A stretch of DNA of 64,000 nt from Alishewanella tabrizica (GTDB taxonomy: Bacteria; Pseudomonadota; Gammaproteobacteria; Enterobacterales; Alteromonadaceae). A program made the translations under genes and the position numbers. The notes under the pieces were generated by a model. That model did no database searches. It saw nothing but the letters and a program-made list of their open reading frames with translations, and was not told the DNA's origin. The DNA is taken from contig NZ_BMYR01000008.1 of NCBI RefSeq assembly GCF_014652375.1, positions 170,878 through 234,877 of the forward strand, given 5' to 3'. Positions 1 through 8,606 of the stretch are shown here, in pieces; the stretch's first letter is position 1, and each line of letters opens with the position of its first letter.

Positions 1-703
1 TTTATACCTCCTTAAATTTCCCCGGCAAACAGTACAGGAACACGCGCAACGCTATATGGCTCAAAACTGTACTTTGATGCCACTGCGGGATCCAAATAGC
101 GGCGAGTTGCATCTTTGCCTGTGGATCCAAGATGTATCAGAACAAGTACGCTATCATGCTCAGTTGTTGTTTACGCAACAACAATTAAAACTGCATGAAC
201 GACAAGACAGTTTAACCGGGTTAATGAATAGAACGTTTTGGCAGCAGCAACTTACGCTAGAAATTGCGCGGGCTGAACGGTATGAACGACCATTAGCGTT
301 GTTATTGTTTAATATTGATCGATTCAAAGCGTTTAATGATCAATATAGTCATCAGCAAGGCGATATGGTTTTACAGGCCTTCGCCAAAATGATTGCTGCC
401 TTATTACGTGATAATGATTTATTCGCACGGTTTGCAGGGGCGGAGTTTGCCCTGATTTTGCCTGACACCCCGTTGGTTGGTGCTATTGAAGTGGCTAATC
501 GTATGAAAAAGCAGTTGGCTCAACAGGTGCTGTTAGCTCAGCATCCGAAGCTGCACCTTACCATGAGTATTGGGATTAGTGTGTATGAAACGGCTACGCT
601 AGCAGATGCGTTAATTCAACAAGCGGAGCAGGCTTTATATCAAGCCAAGTGCGCTGGACGCGATCAAACCAGTGTTTATACATTAGCCGCAAAAGCTGGC
701 TAG
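1..703 (+). CDS. PAS/GGDEF-domain protein, 5' end outside the window; degenerate active site
   Basis: The reading frame is open from base 2 with no stop, so the gene begins outside the window; an internal ATG at 56 is probably not the start. The first ~45 visible residues look like the end of a PAS-type sensor domain leading into a linker. From about residue 50 (counted from the ATG at 56) a GGDEF domain follows: SLTGLMNR, then LLLFNIDRFKAFND. The signature loop reads AGAEF instead of GGDEF (bases 434–448), so two of its five positions are changed. The inhibitory-site motif RxxD is kept as RDND (residues 118–121), five residues before the loop as in active enzymes. The family makes cyclic di-GMP from two GTP. 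With this loop the protein may instead bind c-di-GMP or be weakly active; that is inference. No EAL domain is visible. Confidence 0.85.
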   Translation, partial: LYLLKFPRQTVQEHAQRYMAQNCTLMPLRDPNSGELHLCLWIQDVSEQVRYHAQLLFTQQQLKLHERQDSLTGLMNRTFWQQQLTLEIARAERYERPLALLLFNIDRFKAFNDQYSHQQGDMVLQAFAKMIAALLRDNDLFARFAGAEFALILPDTPLVGAIEVANRMKKQLAQQVLLAQHPKLHLTMSIGISVYETATLADALIQQAEQALYQAKCAGRDQTSVYTLAAKAG

Positions 704-787
704 TCGCTTGAGAGGGTAATGGTTCGCTTGCGGTGTTTGGGCGTGCAACGGTTTTAAACCGGTAATGTAGCAAGCCACAGAAAAAAT

Positions 788-817
788 TTGACAGACGTCT
801 AAAAGTCTGTGCATAGT
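788..817 (+). promoter_or_regulatory. thr operon promoter with overlapping MetJ-like tandem boxes
   Basis: A perfect -35 TTGACA lies at 788–793 and a -10-like CATAGT at 812–817 (18-base spacer). The spacer holds two adjacent 8-base units, AGACGTCT (793–800) and AAAAGTCT (801–808). The first is the consensus MetJ met box and the second matches it at six of eight positions. MetJ binds tandem 8-base boxes with S-adenosylmethionine as corepressor. The same first 11 bases recur upstream of metA at 54010. The promoter call follows from the sequence; MetJ control of thrABC is inference. Confidence 0.6.
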
Positions 818-823
818 GTCTCT

Positions 824-883
824 ATGAAAATAAAAATGTCAGCACTTACCACCATTATTATTACCACCAACCCTGCGGGGTAG
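824..883 (+). CDS. thrL: thr operon leader peptide
   Basis: This short gene encodes 19 residues, MKIKMSALTTIIITTNPAG, with four Thr and four Ile codons, eight of 19. It sits between a promoter and a rho-independent hairpin upstream of thrA, the layout of threonine/isoleucine attenuation in E. coli. Ribosome stalling at the Thr/Ile run (848–868) when charged tRNA is scarce should favour an antiterminator and allow thrABC transcription. No Shine-Dalgarno sequence precedes the ATG, and the predicted transcription start falls close to base 824, so the leader may be translated from a leaderless mRNA. An alternative start at the ATG at 836 also lacks a ribosome-binding site. Confidence 0.85.
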   Translation: MKIKMSALTTIIITTNPAG

Positions 884-906
884 GAGGTCGGCGGTGTGTT
901 GTCTGT

Positions 907-945
907 AAAAAGGCCCGTGACCTCAAAGGTTCGGGCCTTTTTTTT
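907..945 (+). terminator. thr attenuator (rho-independent terminator)
   Basis: AAAAAGGCCCG (907–917) pairs with CGGGCCTTTTT (932–942) and is followed by more T's to 945; an inner ACCT/AGGT pairing extends the stem. An alternative pairing, GAGGTC (884–889, just after the thrL stop) with GACCTC (919–924), would break the terminator and can act as antiterminator. Confidence 0.88.
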
Positions 946-1071
946 AGCCTTTTTACTAGGCTATTGGTCTACGATAACAAAACTACGGATACCCAAAAAG
1001 CTTAAAGCACAAACCAAAGGGGTTATGCGCAAAGTGCAATGGGAAAGACTTGAAGGCGCGAGGAGAAAGAT

Positions 1072-3528
1072 ATGAGAGTGCTAAAATTTGGCGGGTCATC
1101 ATTGGCGTCAGTAAGCCGATTTTCTGAAGTGGCCGAGATTGTGATGCAACAGGCTGCTACCGAGCAAGTATGTTTGGTGTTATCTGCGCCGCAAGGCGTG
1201 ACCAATACGCTAGTAGAACTAACCGATTTGGCCTACTTAGGCACAGATTTTCAGGCATTACTTAACCAATTAGAACAGCGTTATCAGTTGTTATTAAATG
1301 CAGTGGCATACTTAAGTGAACAGCAAAAAGCCGGAGTTTCGCAGCTAATTAGCCAGCAAATTCAACAATTGAGCTGGCAATTACAGGGCATGAGTTTGTT
1401 ACGTTTTTGTCCTGATCATATTAAGGCGCAAATTTTAGGGTTAGGTGAACAATTTAGTGTCGCCTTAATGACTGCCCTGTTACAGGCGCAGGGGGCAGAT
1501 GTAATTGCGCTAGATGCTGTGCAATTAGTAAAAAGTCAGGGCGATTATCTGAATGCCACAGCAGATGTTTCTGCCACGTCGGTAACCTTAACGCAGGCAA
1601 TTGCTCAACGCCATGCGGCTGTCTATGTGTTAGCCGGTTTTGTTTCCAGTAACGCACAAGGTGAAACCGCACTGCTTGGACGCAATGGCTCTGATTATTC
1701 TGCCGCAGTCATTGCAGCCGCTATTCGGGCTAGCGCCTGTGAAATTTGGACAGATGTGGATGGTGTGTACAGTGCGGATCCGCGCCAGGTTAAACAAACG
1801 CGTTTAATTGATCGGCTTTCATACGATGAGGCCATGGAACTGTCGTATTTCGGTGCAAAAGTGTTACACCCAAAAACGATTGGCCCGTTAGCCAGAGTCC
1901 AGATCCCTTGTTATATCAAAAACACCTTAAACCCGAGCGCACCAGGAACCTGTATTGATGTACAAGGAGACGGTGAGGCATTGGTTAAAGGCATTTCAAG
2001 TTTAGAGCATTTGGCATTAATTACTGTGTCTGGACCCGGCTTAAAAGGTGTGGTGGGGATGGCCAGTCGCGTCTTTGCGTCCATGGCCCGTTCACAAATT
2101 TCTGTGAGTTTAATCACTCAATCGTCTTCTGAATTCAGTATTAGTTTTTGTGTCCCACAATTGCATTTAACCGCGGCGAAAAAAGCCTTGGAAGCCGAGT
2201 TTGAGTTAGAATTGCAAAATAAACTGCTGCGTCCCTTAAGTATTTTATCGGATATGGCGATTGTGAGTTTGGTGGGAGATGGTATGCGGCAACATCAAGG
2301 CGTCGCCGCCAAGTTTTTTGCCTCGTTAGCACAAGCCCGTGTCAACGTTGTCGCTATTGCCCAAGATAGCAGCGAGCGTTCAATTTCGGCAGTCGTGGAA
2401 CAACGCAGCTGTCAAAATGCGGTAAAGGTCTGTCACGAAAACTTTTTTAGTCATATTCCTAGTATTGATGTGTTTTTAGTGGGATGTGGTGTTGTAGGCG
2501 CCGAATTACTGGCACAAATCCATCGCCAACAAGCGTTTTTAAAACAACGTCAAGTCAAACTAACCGTGTATGGTATTGCCAATAGTAAGCAATTACTCCT
2601 GGCGGCAGAGGGTATTGCTTTAGACAGTTGGCAACAACAATTACCGGCGGCTACCGAGCAATTTTCGTTAACAGCACTAAACCGTTTTGTACAAGAGCAG
2701 CATTTAACTAACCCGGTTCTAGTGGATTGCACCAGTGCGCAGCAAGTTGCTGATCAGTATGTCGACTTTTTGGCTGCGGGCTTTCATGTGGTGACGCCTA
2801 ACAAAAAAGCCAATACTTCCAGTCTTGATTATTATCATAAGCTTCGTGCGGTTGCGCAGCAGCAACGTCGTCGCTTTTTGTATGAAACCACGGTAGGTGC
2901 TGGTTTACCGGTAATTGATACGCTGCAAGGGTTAATCAATGCGGGTGACGAACTGTTAGCGTTTGAAGGTATTTTGTCGGGTTCATTGTCTTATATCTTT
3001 GGAGAGTTAGAAGCCGGTGTGGCGTTGTCAAAAGTAACCGAAAAAGCCAAAGCGATGGGCTTTACTGAGCCGGATCCGCGTGATGATCTGTCGGGGATGG
3101 ATGTCGCACGCAAACTGTTAATTATGGCGCGCGAGTCAGGTTTGTCTTTGGATCTGTCTGATGTTGAGGTGGAATCGGTGTTGCCTGCTGATTTTGATGC
3201 GAGTGGCAGTGTAGAGCATTTTATGGCGCGGTTAACAGAAGTCGATTCAGTATTTACTGCAAAATTGCAGCAGGCGAAAGCAGAAGGCAAAGTCCTTCGT
3301 TATATAGGTGAAATTCGCCAAGGCAAATGTAAAGTGGCGATTAAGGCCTTAGCGAGTGATCATCCATTAGCTAAAGTGAAAGATGGCGAAAATGCGCTTT
3401 CTATACTGAGCCGCTATTATCAACCGATCCCCTTTGTCTTACGGGGATATGGCGCCGGGGCCGCTGTAACGTCTGCGGGTGTGTTTAGCGATATTCTGCG
3501 CACACTAAGTTGGCAGCAACAGGTATAG
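1072..3528 (+). CDS. thrA: bifunctional aspartokinase I / homoserine dehydrogenase I
   Basis: This cytoplasmic enzyme catalyses the first and third steps of the aspartate pathway: phosphorylation of aspartate and reduction of aspartate semialdehyde to homoserine. Its 818 residues match the usual ~820. The N-terminal kinase opens with [10 protein letters not shown] (residues 3–12) and carries [15 protein letters not shown] near 220. Two ACT-type regulatory segments lie around 315–465, typical of threonine feedback. The homoserine dehydrogenase follows from ~470, with a nucleotide-binding VGCGVVG and [11 protein letters not shown]. The start ATG has an AGGAGA ribosome-binding site. It is first in thrABC–ung and follows the attenuator. 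Homoserine feeds both thrB and, for methionine, metA at 54089. Confidence 0.97.
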   Translation: MRVLKFGGSSLASVSRFSEVAEIVMQQAATEQVCLVLSAPQGVTNTLVELTDLAYLGTDFQALLNQLEQRYQLLLNAVAYLSEQQKAGVSQLISQQIQQLSWQLQGMSLLRFCPDHIKAQILGLGEQFSVALMTALLQAQGADVIALDAVQLVKSQGDYLNATADVSATSVTLTQAIAQRHAAVYVLAGFVSSNAQGETALLGRNGSDYSAAVIAAAIRASACEIWTDVDGVYSADPRQVKQTRLIDRLSYDEAMELSYFGAKVLHPKTIGPLARVQIPCYIKNTLNPSAPGTCIDVQGDGEALVKGISSLEHLALITVSGPGLKGVVGMASRVFASMARSQISVSLITQSSSEFSISFCVPQLHLTAAKKALEAEFELELQNKLLRPLSILSDMAIVSLVGDGMRQHQGVAAKFFASLAQARVNVVAIAQDSSERSISAVVEQRSCQNAVKVCHENFFSHIPSIDVFLVGCGVVGAELLAQIHRQQAFLKQRQVKLTVYGIANSKQLLLAAEGIALDSWQQQLPAATEQFSLTALNRFVQEQHLTNPVLVDCTSAQQVADQYVDFLAAGFHVVTPNKKANTSSLDYYHKLRAVAQQQRRRFLYETTVGAGLPVIDTLQGLINAGDELLAFEGILSGSLSYIFGELEAGVALSKVTEKAKAMGFTEPDPRDDLSGMDVARKLLIMARESGLSLDLSDVEVESVLPADFDASGSVEHFMARLTEVDSVFTAKLQQAKAEGKVLRYIGEIRQGKCKVAIKALASDHPLAKVKDGENALSILSRYYQPIPFVLRGYGAGAAVTSAGVFSDILRTLSWQQQV

Positions 3529-3532
3529 TCTT

Positions 3533-4486
3533 ATGCAAAAACAGGTTATAAAACGTTATTATGCGCCGGCCTCCACGGGCAATGTCTCGGTAGGATTTGA
3601 TTTATTAGGGGCCGCTTTTGAGCCGATTGATGGCAGTTTGTTGGGCGATGTGCTGGACATTCTTGCAGAAACACCACAATTATCGTTAACGATCAGTGGT
3701 CGCTATGTGCACCAGCTACCTGCCGATACCACGGAAAATCTGATTACTCAGGCATTTTATGCCTTTGAGCAGGCATTGGGTAAACCTTTACCTCGCCTCA
3801 GTTTGCATCTGCACAAAAATTTACCCGTAGGCAGTGGTTTAGGTTCCAGTGCCTGTTCGATTGTGGTGGCCTTTTATGCCTTTAATGACTATTTTGGTCG
3901 ACCTTTTACTCAAACACAATTATTAACCTTAATGGCGATTGCCGAAGGGGGCGTAAGTGGAAGCGTGCATTATGATAATGTTGCGCCTTCTTACTTAGGG
4001 GGCTTGCAATTGATGCTGCCGGAAAGTCCAAAATTGTGTCGCCAGTTACCTTGGTTTGCTCACTGGCGGGTGGTGCTGTGTTATCCCGGTACAGTGTTAT
4101 CAACCAAAGCTGCACGTCAGGTATTGCCGCAGCAGTTATCATTAGCGCATAGTATCGCTTTTGCGGGGACATTAAGCCGGTTCATTAGTGCGCTGTACAG
4201 TGACGATGAGCAGGATGCGGTCAGTGCATTACACGATCTTATTGCGGAGCCCGCACGTCTCCCTCTGATCCCTGAATTGTTATCGCTGCGTCAGACATTA
4301 ATGGCTGAGGGGGTTGCACATTTAGGGATTTCTGGGGCAGGACCAACGTTGTTTGCCGTATGCCAGAATGAAGCGCTGGCAACGGAAACCGCAGACTATC
4401 TGCAACGTCATTATGCAAAAAATCAGGATGCGCTCACGGTAGTGTGTCGTTTAGCGACATTAGGCGCACGCGCGCTCGAGGACTAA
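3533..4486 (+). CDS. thrB: homoserine kinase
   Basis: The enzyme phosphorylates homoserine with ATP to O-phosphohomoserine, the substrate of ThrC. It is a cytoplasmic GHMP-family kinase of 317 residues, close to the 310 of E. coli. The phosphate-binding loop LPVGSGLGSSACS lies at about 97–109, and ISGAGPTLFAV near 265 is the C-terminal GHMP motif. It starts four bases after the thrA stop and ends three bases before thrC, so it is translated within the thr operon and shares the attenuator. Confidence 0.96.
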   Translation: MQKQVIKRYYAPASTGNVSVGFDLLGAAFEPIDGSLLGDVLDILAETPQLSLTISGRYVHQLPADTTENLITQAFYAFEQALGKPLPRLSLHLHKNLPVGSGLGSSACSIVVAFYAFNDYFGRPFTQTQLLTLMAIAEGGVSGSVHYDNVAPSYLGGLQLMLPESPKLCRQLPWFAHWRVVLCYPGTVLSTKAARQVLPQQLSLAHSIAFAGTLSRFISALYSDDEQDAVSALHDLIAEPARLPLIPELLSLRQTLMAEGVAHLGISGAGPTLFAVCQNEALATETADYLQRHYAKNQDALTVVCRLATLGARALED

Positions 4487-4489
4487 CAA

Positions 4490-5773
4490 ATGCAATTAAC
4501 TAATTTAAAAGTACCTGCAGAGCAGGTGAGTTTTTTACAAGCCGTTCGTCAAGGTCTGGGGCAGCAACAAGGATTATTTTTTCCAACCTCATGGCCAAAA
4601 CTTGATATCAATCATTTACTGAGTTTGCCTTTAGTACAGCGCAGCGCCGAAATTTTATCGGCGTTAATTGGTGATGAGTTAAGCCCGCAGCAAGTACGCG
4701 AGATGGTGAGTCAGGCATTTACGTTTCCAGCACCGCTTGTGGCTGTTAATGCAAATATGCATTGTTTAGAATTGTTTCACGGCCCAACCTTAGCATTTAA
4801 AGACTTTGGTGGGCGCTTTATGGCACAGGCCTTAGCAAAGGCCCAGCAACAACAACACACGACCATTGTTACCGCGACTTCGGGCGATACCGGGGCAGCC
4901 GTAGCACATGCTTTTTTTCGCCAGCCTGGTGTGCAGGTCGTTATTTTATACCCTAAAGGCAAGATCAGTATTTTACAGGAAAAACTATTTACCACGCTGG
5001 GTGAAAATATCACCACCTTGGCGGTAGATGGCGATTTTGATCAGTGCCAAGCACTGGTAAAACAGGTATTTGATGATAAGGCCTTGGTCAGCGAATTTAA
5101 TATTAATTCAGCTAACTCAATTAATATTAGTCGATTATTTGCACAAATTTGCTATTATTTTGAAGCGATTGCGCAGGTTCCCGCTGAGCAGCGCGATCAG
5201 GTCGTCATTGCTGTACCCAGTGGTAATTTTGGTAATTTAACCGCTGGCTTAATTGCCAAAGCATTAGGTCTCCCTATTAAGCGCATGGTTGCTGCAACTA
5301 ATACTAACGATACAGTTCCCCGTTATTGGCAAAGTGGTGTGTGGCAGCCGCATGCTACAGTCCCGACTCTCTCAAATGCTATGGATGTTAGTGCGCCAAA
5401 TAACTGGCCGAGAGTTGAAGCGTTATTAGCGCAAGGGATGATTGCCCGAAGCGATATTGAAGCGGTGGCGGTAGATGAGGATGACACACAGCTGGGTATG
5501 CGTATCTTGGCACAAGAAGGGTATTTAAGTGAGCCACACGCAGCGATAGCCTATAAAGCCTTAAAGCGCAGTTTACAGCCTGGTGAAGTAGGTATCTTTT
5601 TAGGTACGGCTCATCCAGCAAAGTTTAAAGAGCAAGTTGAAAATATCTTAGGGAATCCGATTGCGTTGCCGGCTGTGTTAGCGCAGTGCGCAGCAGAGCC
5701 AGGATTAAACCTAGATATTCCTGCAGAATTTGCGGCCTTAGAACAGGTTATTCGTCAAGTGGTACAACGTTAA
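4490..5773 (+). CDS. thrC: threonine synthase
   Basis: A pyridoxal-phosphate enzyme that converts O-phosphohomoserine to threonine and phosphate, the last step of the pathway. At 427 residues it has the length of the E. coli protein (428). The cofactor lysine is in [14 protein letters not shown] (K104), followed by the phosphate-binding TSGDTGAA. It belongs to the thr operon. Its TAA stop overlaps the ung start in a TAATG junction at 5771–5775. Confidence 0.96.
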   Translation: MQLTNLKVPAEQVSFLQAVRQGLGQQQGLFFPTSWPKLDINHLLSLPLVQRSAEILSALIGDELSPQQVREMVSQAFTFPAPLVAVNANMHCLELFHGPTLAFKDFGGRFMAQALAKAQQQQHTTIVTATSGDTGAAVAHAFFRQPGVQVVILYPKGKISILQEKLFTTLGENITTLAVDGDFDQCQALVKQVFDDKALVSEFNINSANSINISRLFAQICYYFEAIAQVPAEQRDQVVIAVPSGNFGNLTAGLIAKALGLPIKRMVAATNTNDTVPRYWQSGVWQPHATVPTLSNAMDVSAPNNWPRVEALLAQGMIARSDIEAVAVDEDDTQLGMRILAQEGYLSEPHAAIAYKALKRSLQPGEVGIFLGTAHPAKFKEQVENILGNPIALPAVLAQCAAEPGLNLDIPAEFAALEQVIRQVVQR

Positions 5774-6438
5774 TGGACTGGCAAGCGCTACTGAGCGAGG
5801 AAAAGCAACAGCCTTATTTTCAACACTGTTTAGCACAGATCAAGGAACGTCGTGCTAACGGTACGGTGATTTATCCTGCAGATAGCGAAATTTTTAACGC
5901 GTTTAAGTTAACTCGCTTTGCCGATCTTAAAGTGGTGATTTTAGGGCAAGATCCTTATCATGGGCCGAACCAAGCACATGGTTTGGCTTTTTCGGTTCGC
6001 ACCAGTGTGCGTGTGCCGCCTTCTTTAGTAAATATTTATAAAGAGTTAGCGTTGGAGTATGCAGACTTTCAGCCCCCTAAACACGGTTTTTTACAAAGCT
6101 GGGCAGAGCAGGGGGTGTTACTGTTGAATACCATACTGACCGTTGAAGCCAATACACCCAATTCTCACAGAAAATTAGGCTGGGAAAACTTTACCGATCA
6201 AGTGATTCGGCAAATCAGTACACATGCCGAGCATGTGGTTTTTTTGCTCTGGGGATCGCATGCCCAGAAGAAAGCCACGTTAATAGAGGGTAAGCGTCAT
6301 GCGATTTTAATGGCGCCACATCCCTCCCCGTTGTCAGCACATCGGGGGTTTATAGGCTGTGGTCATTTTTTACAGACCAATAGCCTTTTAGTGTCAAAAG
6401 GACAAAAGCCCATTAACTGGCACAGTGTCATGTACTGA
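5773..6438 (+). CDS. ung: uracil-DNA glycosylase
   Basis: Ung removes uracil from DNA after cytosine deamination or dUMP misincorporation, starting base excision repair. The 221-residue protein has the family motif [13 protein letters not shown] with catalytic Asp60, and [11 protein letters not shown] near 180 with the catalytic His. I chose the ATG at 5773, overlapping the thrC stop, because it gives the normal N-terminus (MDWQALL); an upstream extension would run back into thrC. The TAATG junction implies translational coupling, so this repair gene is probably expressed with threonine synthesis. A strong terminator at 6566 ends the transcript. Confidence 0.95.
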   Translation: MDWQALLSEEKQQPYFQHCLAQIKERRANGTVIYPADSEIFNAFKLTRFADLKVVILGQDPYHGPNQAHGLAFSVRTSVRVPPSLVNIYKELALEYADFQPPKHGFLQSWAEQGVLLLNTILTVEANTPNSHRKLGWENFTDQVIRQISTHAEHVVFLLWGSHAQKKATLIEGKRHAILMAPHPSPLSAHRGFIGCGHFLQTNSLLVSKGQKPINWHSVMY

Positions 6439-6563
6439 TAGCGACACTGACTGTGATCAGTCAGGCGCTAGCAAGTGATTTCCTCGAGCCTAAGCGTATG
6501 CTCACCCGCTATTCGCTTTATTCAGGGCGAAATAGCAAAGTGAGGCGGCTTAAACAGGAACCG
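6439..6563. other. structured intergenic stretch between ung and its terminator
   Basis: Two imperfect stem-loops precede the terminator. The first pairs TAGCG (6439–6443) with CGCTA (6466–6470) around TGACTG (6448–6453)/CAGTCA (6458–6463). The second pairs CTCAC (6501–6505) with GTGAG (6540–6544), and inside it GCTATT (6508–6513) with AATAGC (6531–6536) and CGC (6514–6516) with GCG (6527–6529). No open reading frame or clear promoter is seen. It may be a structured 3' UTR, a 3'-derived small RNA or a decayed repeat. Confidence 0.4.
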
Positions 6564-6565
6564 AA

Positions 6566-6602
6566 AAAAAATGGCTCACGGAAATCCGTGAGCCATTTTT
6601 TA
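6566..6602. terminator. bidirectional terminator between ung and the DUF3545 gene
   Basis: A near-perfect inverted repeat runs from AAAATGGCTCACGG (ending 6581) to CCGTGAGCCATTTT (6586–6599), flanked by A's on the left and T's on the right. It can end transcription from both sides: ung on the plus strand and the small gene on the minus strand, whose stop codon lies at its edge. Confidence 0.9.
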
Positions 6603-6773
6603 TAATTCGATATCACTTAGCTCAGGTTCTATCGTCCAATCGATATCACAAAGCTCTTTTTTTAAGCGCTGGCGCTCCTTCAATTCTTCAATTTCACGCC
6701 ATTTACGTTTAACCGCACGGGTTTTTGCCGCGGGGCGTTCCAACATATTCAGTAAGTCTTCGAAGCTTTCCAT
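6600..6773 (-). CDS. DUF3545 family small protein
   Basis: A 57-codon gene beginning MESFEDLLNMLERPAAKTRA and ending in an acidic tail. The centre is rich in Lys, Arg and Glu (VKRKWREIEELKERQRLKKE) and should form one charged helix. The pattern RKWREIE..K..QRL.KEL is typical of DUF3545, a short family of unknown function in Shewanella, Vibrio and relatives; I assign it from memory of that pattern. A GAGG ribosome-binding site lies 7 bases before the ATG. The stop abuts the shared terminator. No signal peptide or membrane segment is visible. The charge pattern might suit nucleic-acid or ribosome binding, but no function is known. Confidence 0.8.
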   Translation of the reverse strand: MESFEDLLNMLERPAAKTRAVKRKWREIEELKERQRLKKELCDIDWTIEPELSDIEL

Positions 6774-6890
6774 ATTACGGCCTCATCTGATGTGGATTAT
6801 TGTTGTTATTTTCAACAAAGTTTCTACCATACTTTGGTCGAAATTGAAACAAAAATAACCGTAATACGTGACAGACTGATGACACACCAA

Positions 6891-6916
6891 AGAAAAAGGC
6901 TGCAAAAGCAGCCTTT
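6891..6916 (-). terminator. pgi terminator
   Basis: Read on the minus strand, AAAGGCTGC pairs with GCAGCCTTT (loop TTTT) and is followed by TTCTTT. It lies about 45 bases past the pgi stop codon and separates tal–pgi from the DUF3545 gene. Confidence 0.85.
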
Positions 6917-6959
6917 ACTAAGCAAGGTATTCGGCAACGGGTGCCAAAAGTGCCGATGA

Positions 6960-8588
6960 CTATTGCGCGGCTCGACTTTCTAAGAAATGCGCAATTAAAC
7001 GGGCGGTTGAGCTATCAAAGTTACCCGATGTTTTACCACTTAATGCCTGATAAATGGGGCCAGACAGTTGTTTACCTAATTCAACCCCCCATTGATCAAA
7101 GCTATTTAGCTCCCAAATAGCGCCTTGGCAAAACACTTTATGCTCGTAAAGCGCAATTAATGCACCAAGATGATATGGCGATAACTCATCCAGTAGTAGC
7201 GTATTACTGGGCTTATTGCCGGGGGATACTTTATGGGGTGCCAGCGCAGCCGCCGCTTGCTCCGACAGACCTTGTGCTAAGCATTCTGCTGTGGCTTCTT
7301 GCAAGGTTTTACCTTGCATAAGTGCTTGGGTTTGTGCAAAACAATGTGCCGCCAGACGTTGATGCTGATCAGATAAATTATGGCTTACCTGCAACGGCAG
7401 AATAAAATCTGCAGGCACTTTTAATTGGCTTTGATGCAATAACTGATGATAAGCATGTTGGCCATTAGTCCCAGCATCTCCCCAAATAACGGGGGCAGTA
7501 GCATCGGTTAGGGCATGCCCAGCGCGATCGACTGATTTACCATTACTCTCCATATCCAGTTGTTGCACATAGGAGGGCAGTAAACGTAGATAATGACTGT
7601 ATGGCAGCAGCGCTTGTGCTTGGCAGCCAAACCCATTGATGTACCACACGCCTAATAATGCTAGGATCACCGGCAGGTTTTCGCTAAATGGCGTGCTGAA
7701 AAAGTGTTGATCCATGTCAGCCGCGCCGTTCAATAACTGGGCAAAGGCGTCATTGCCAATCATGAGTGCCACGGGGAAACCGATAGCAGACCAAAGAGAA
7801 TAGCGGCCGCCCACCCAATCCCACATGGGTAAAATATGTTGCTCAATGATCCCAAAATCGGCTGCCGCTTGGATGTTGGAGGACGTTGCCCAAAAATGTT
7901 GTGCAATAGCGGAACTGTCAGCGCCAGCGTCTTGAAACCATTGGCGCAGCGCTAACGCATTTTGTTTGGTTTCTTCGGTTCCGAATGATTTGGACGCGAC
8001 AATAACCAGAGTGGTAGCCGGATTTAACGCTTGCGTAATATCGCTAACCACCGCGCCATCAATGTTACCGGCAAAATGCAATTTGACCGGACTACAATGA
8101 TAGGGTGTTAAAGCCTCAACGGCCATTTGTGGCCCTAACAGTGAGCCACCAATGCCTACCCAAACAACATCTGTAATAGGTTGGCCTTGGTAGCCAATAT
8201 ACTGTTGCTGATGCAATTGCGTGATCAATGCCGCCATTTTCTCGCGACAAGCTAAAATTGCCGCACCAATATCTTCACCGTCTAACGAGAGGTTGCTCAA
8301 ATTTTGTTGCCGTAAACGGGTATGCCAGACAGCCCGTTGCTCGGTATTGTTAATTGCGGCCCCCGCCTGCATTTGTTGGCAAAGCTGTTTAATGGGGCTT
8401 TGTGCCGCCAATTGCTGCAGTGTCTGCCAGCTTTGTTCGTCGATTAAATTTTTAGAATAATCTAGGTAAATGCCACAGGCTTTAGCACTAAAGCGCTTGG
8501 CGCGACCCGGTTCTGCGGCAAACAGCTCACGTAAAGGCGGTTGCTGCTGCGCTAAAGGTTGCAACAACGCTGATAACGTAATCGACAT
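6960..8588 (-). CDS. pgi: glucose-6-phosphate isomerase
   Basis: Interconverts glucose 6-phosphate and fructose 6-phosphate in glycolysis and gluconeogenesis; cytoplasmic. The 542 residues match the bacterial family (549 in E. coli). Visible signatures are VGIGGSLLGPQMA (sugar-phosphate binding), MESNGKSVDRAGH, GDAGTNGQHAYHQLLHQ and FDQWGVELGKQL near the C-terminus. It lies 18 bases downstream of tal on the same strand, so the two form an operon joining glycolysis with the non-oxidative pentose phosphate pathway. A hairpin terminator follows. Confidence 0.96.
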   Translation of the reverse strand: MSITLSALLQPLAQQQPPLRELFAAEPGRAKRFSAKACGIYLDYSKNLIDEQSWQTLQQLAAQSPIKQLCQQMQAGAAINNTEQRAVWHTRLRQQNLSNLSLDGEDIGAAILACREKMAALITQLHQQQYIGYQGQPITDVVWVGIGGSLLGPQMAVEALTPYHCSPVKLHFAGNIDGAVVSDITQALNPATTLVIVASKSFGTEETKQNALALRQWFQDAGADSSAIAQHFWATSSNIQAAADFGIIEQHILPMWDWVGGRYSLWSAIGFPVALMIGNDAFAQLLNGAADMDQHFFSTPFSENLPVILALLGVWYINGFGCQAQALLPYSHYLRLLPSYVQQLDMESNGKSVDRAGHALTDATAPVIWGDAGTNGQHAYHQLLHQSQLKVPADFILPLQVSHNLSDQHQRLAAHCFAQTQALMQGKTLQEATAECLAQGLSEQAAAALAPHKVSPGNKPSNTLLLDELSPYHLGALIALYEHKVFCQGAIWELNSFDQWGVELGKQLSGPIYQALSGKTSGNFDSSTARLIAHFLESRAAQ

Positions 8589-8606
8589 ACTCTTCTCCCC
8601 AATGAT

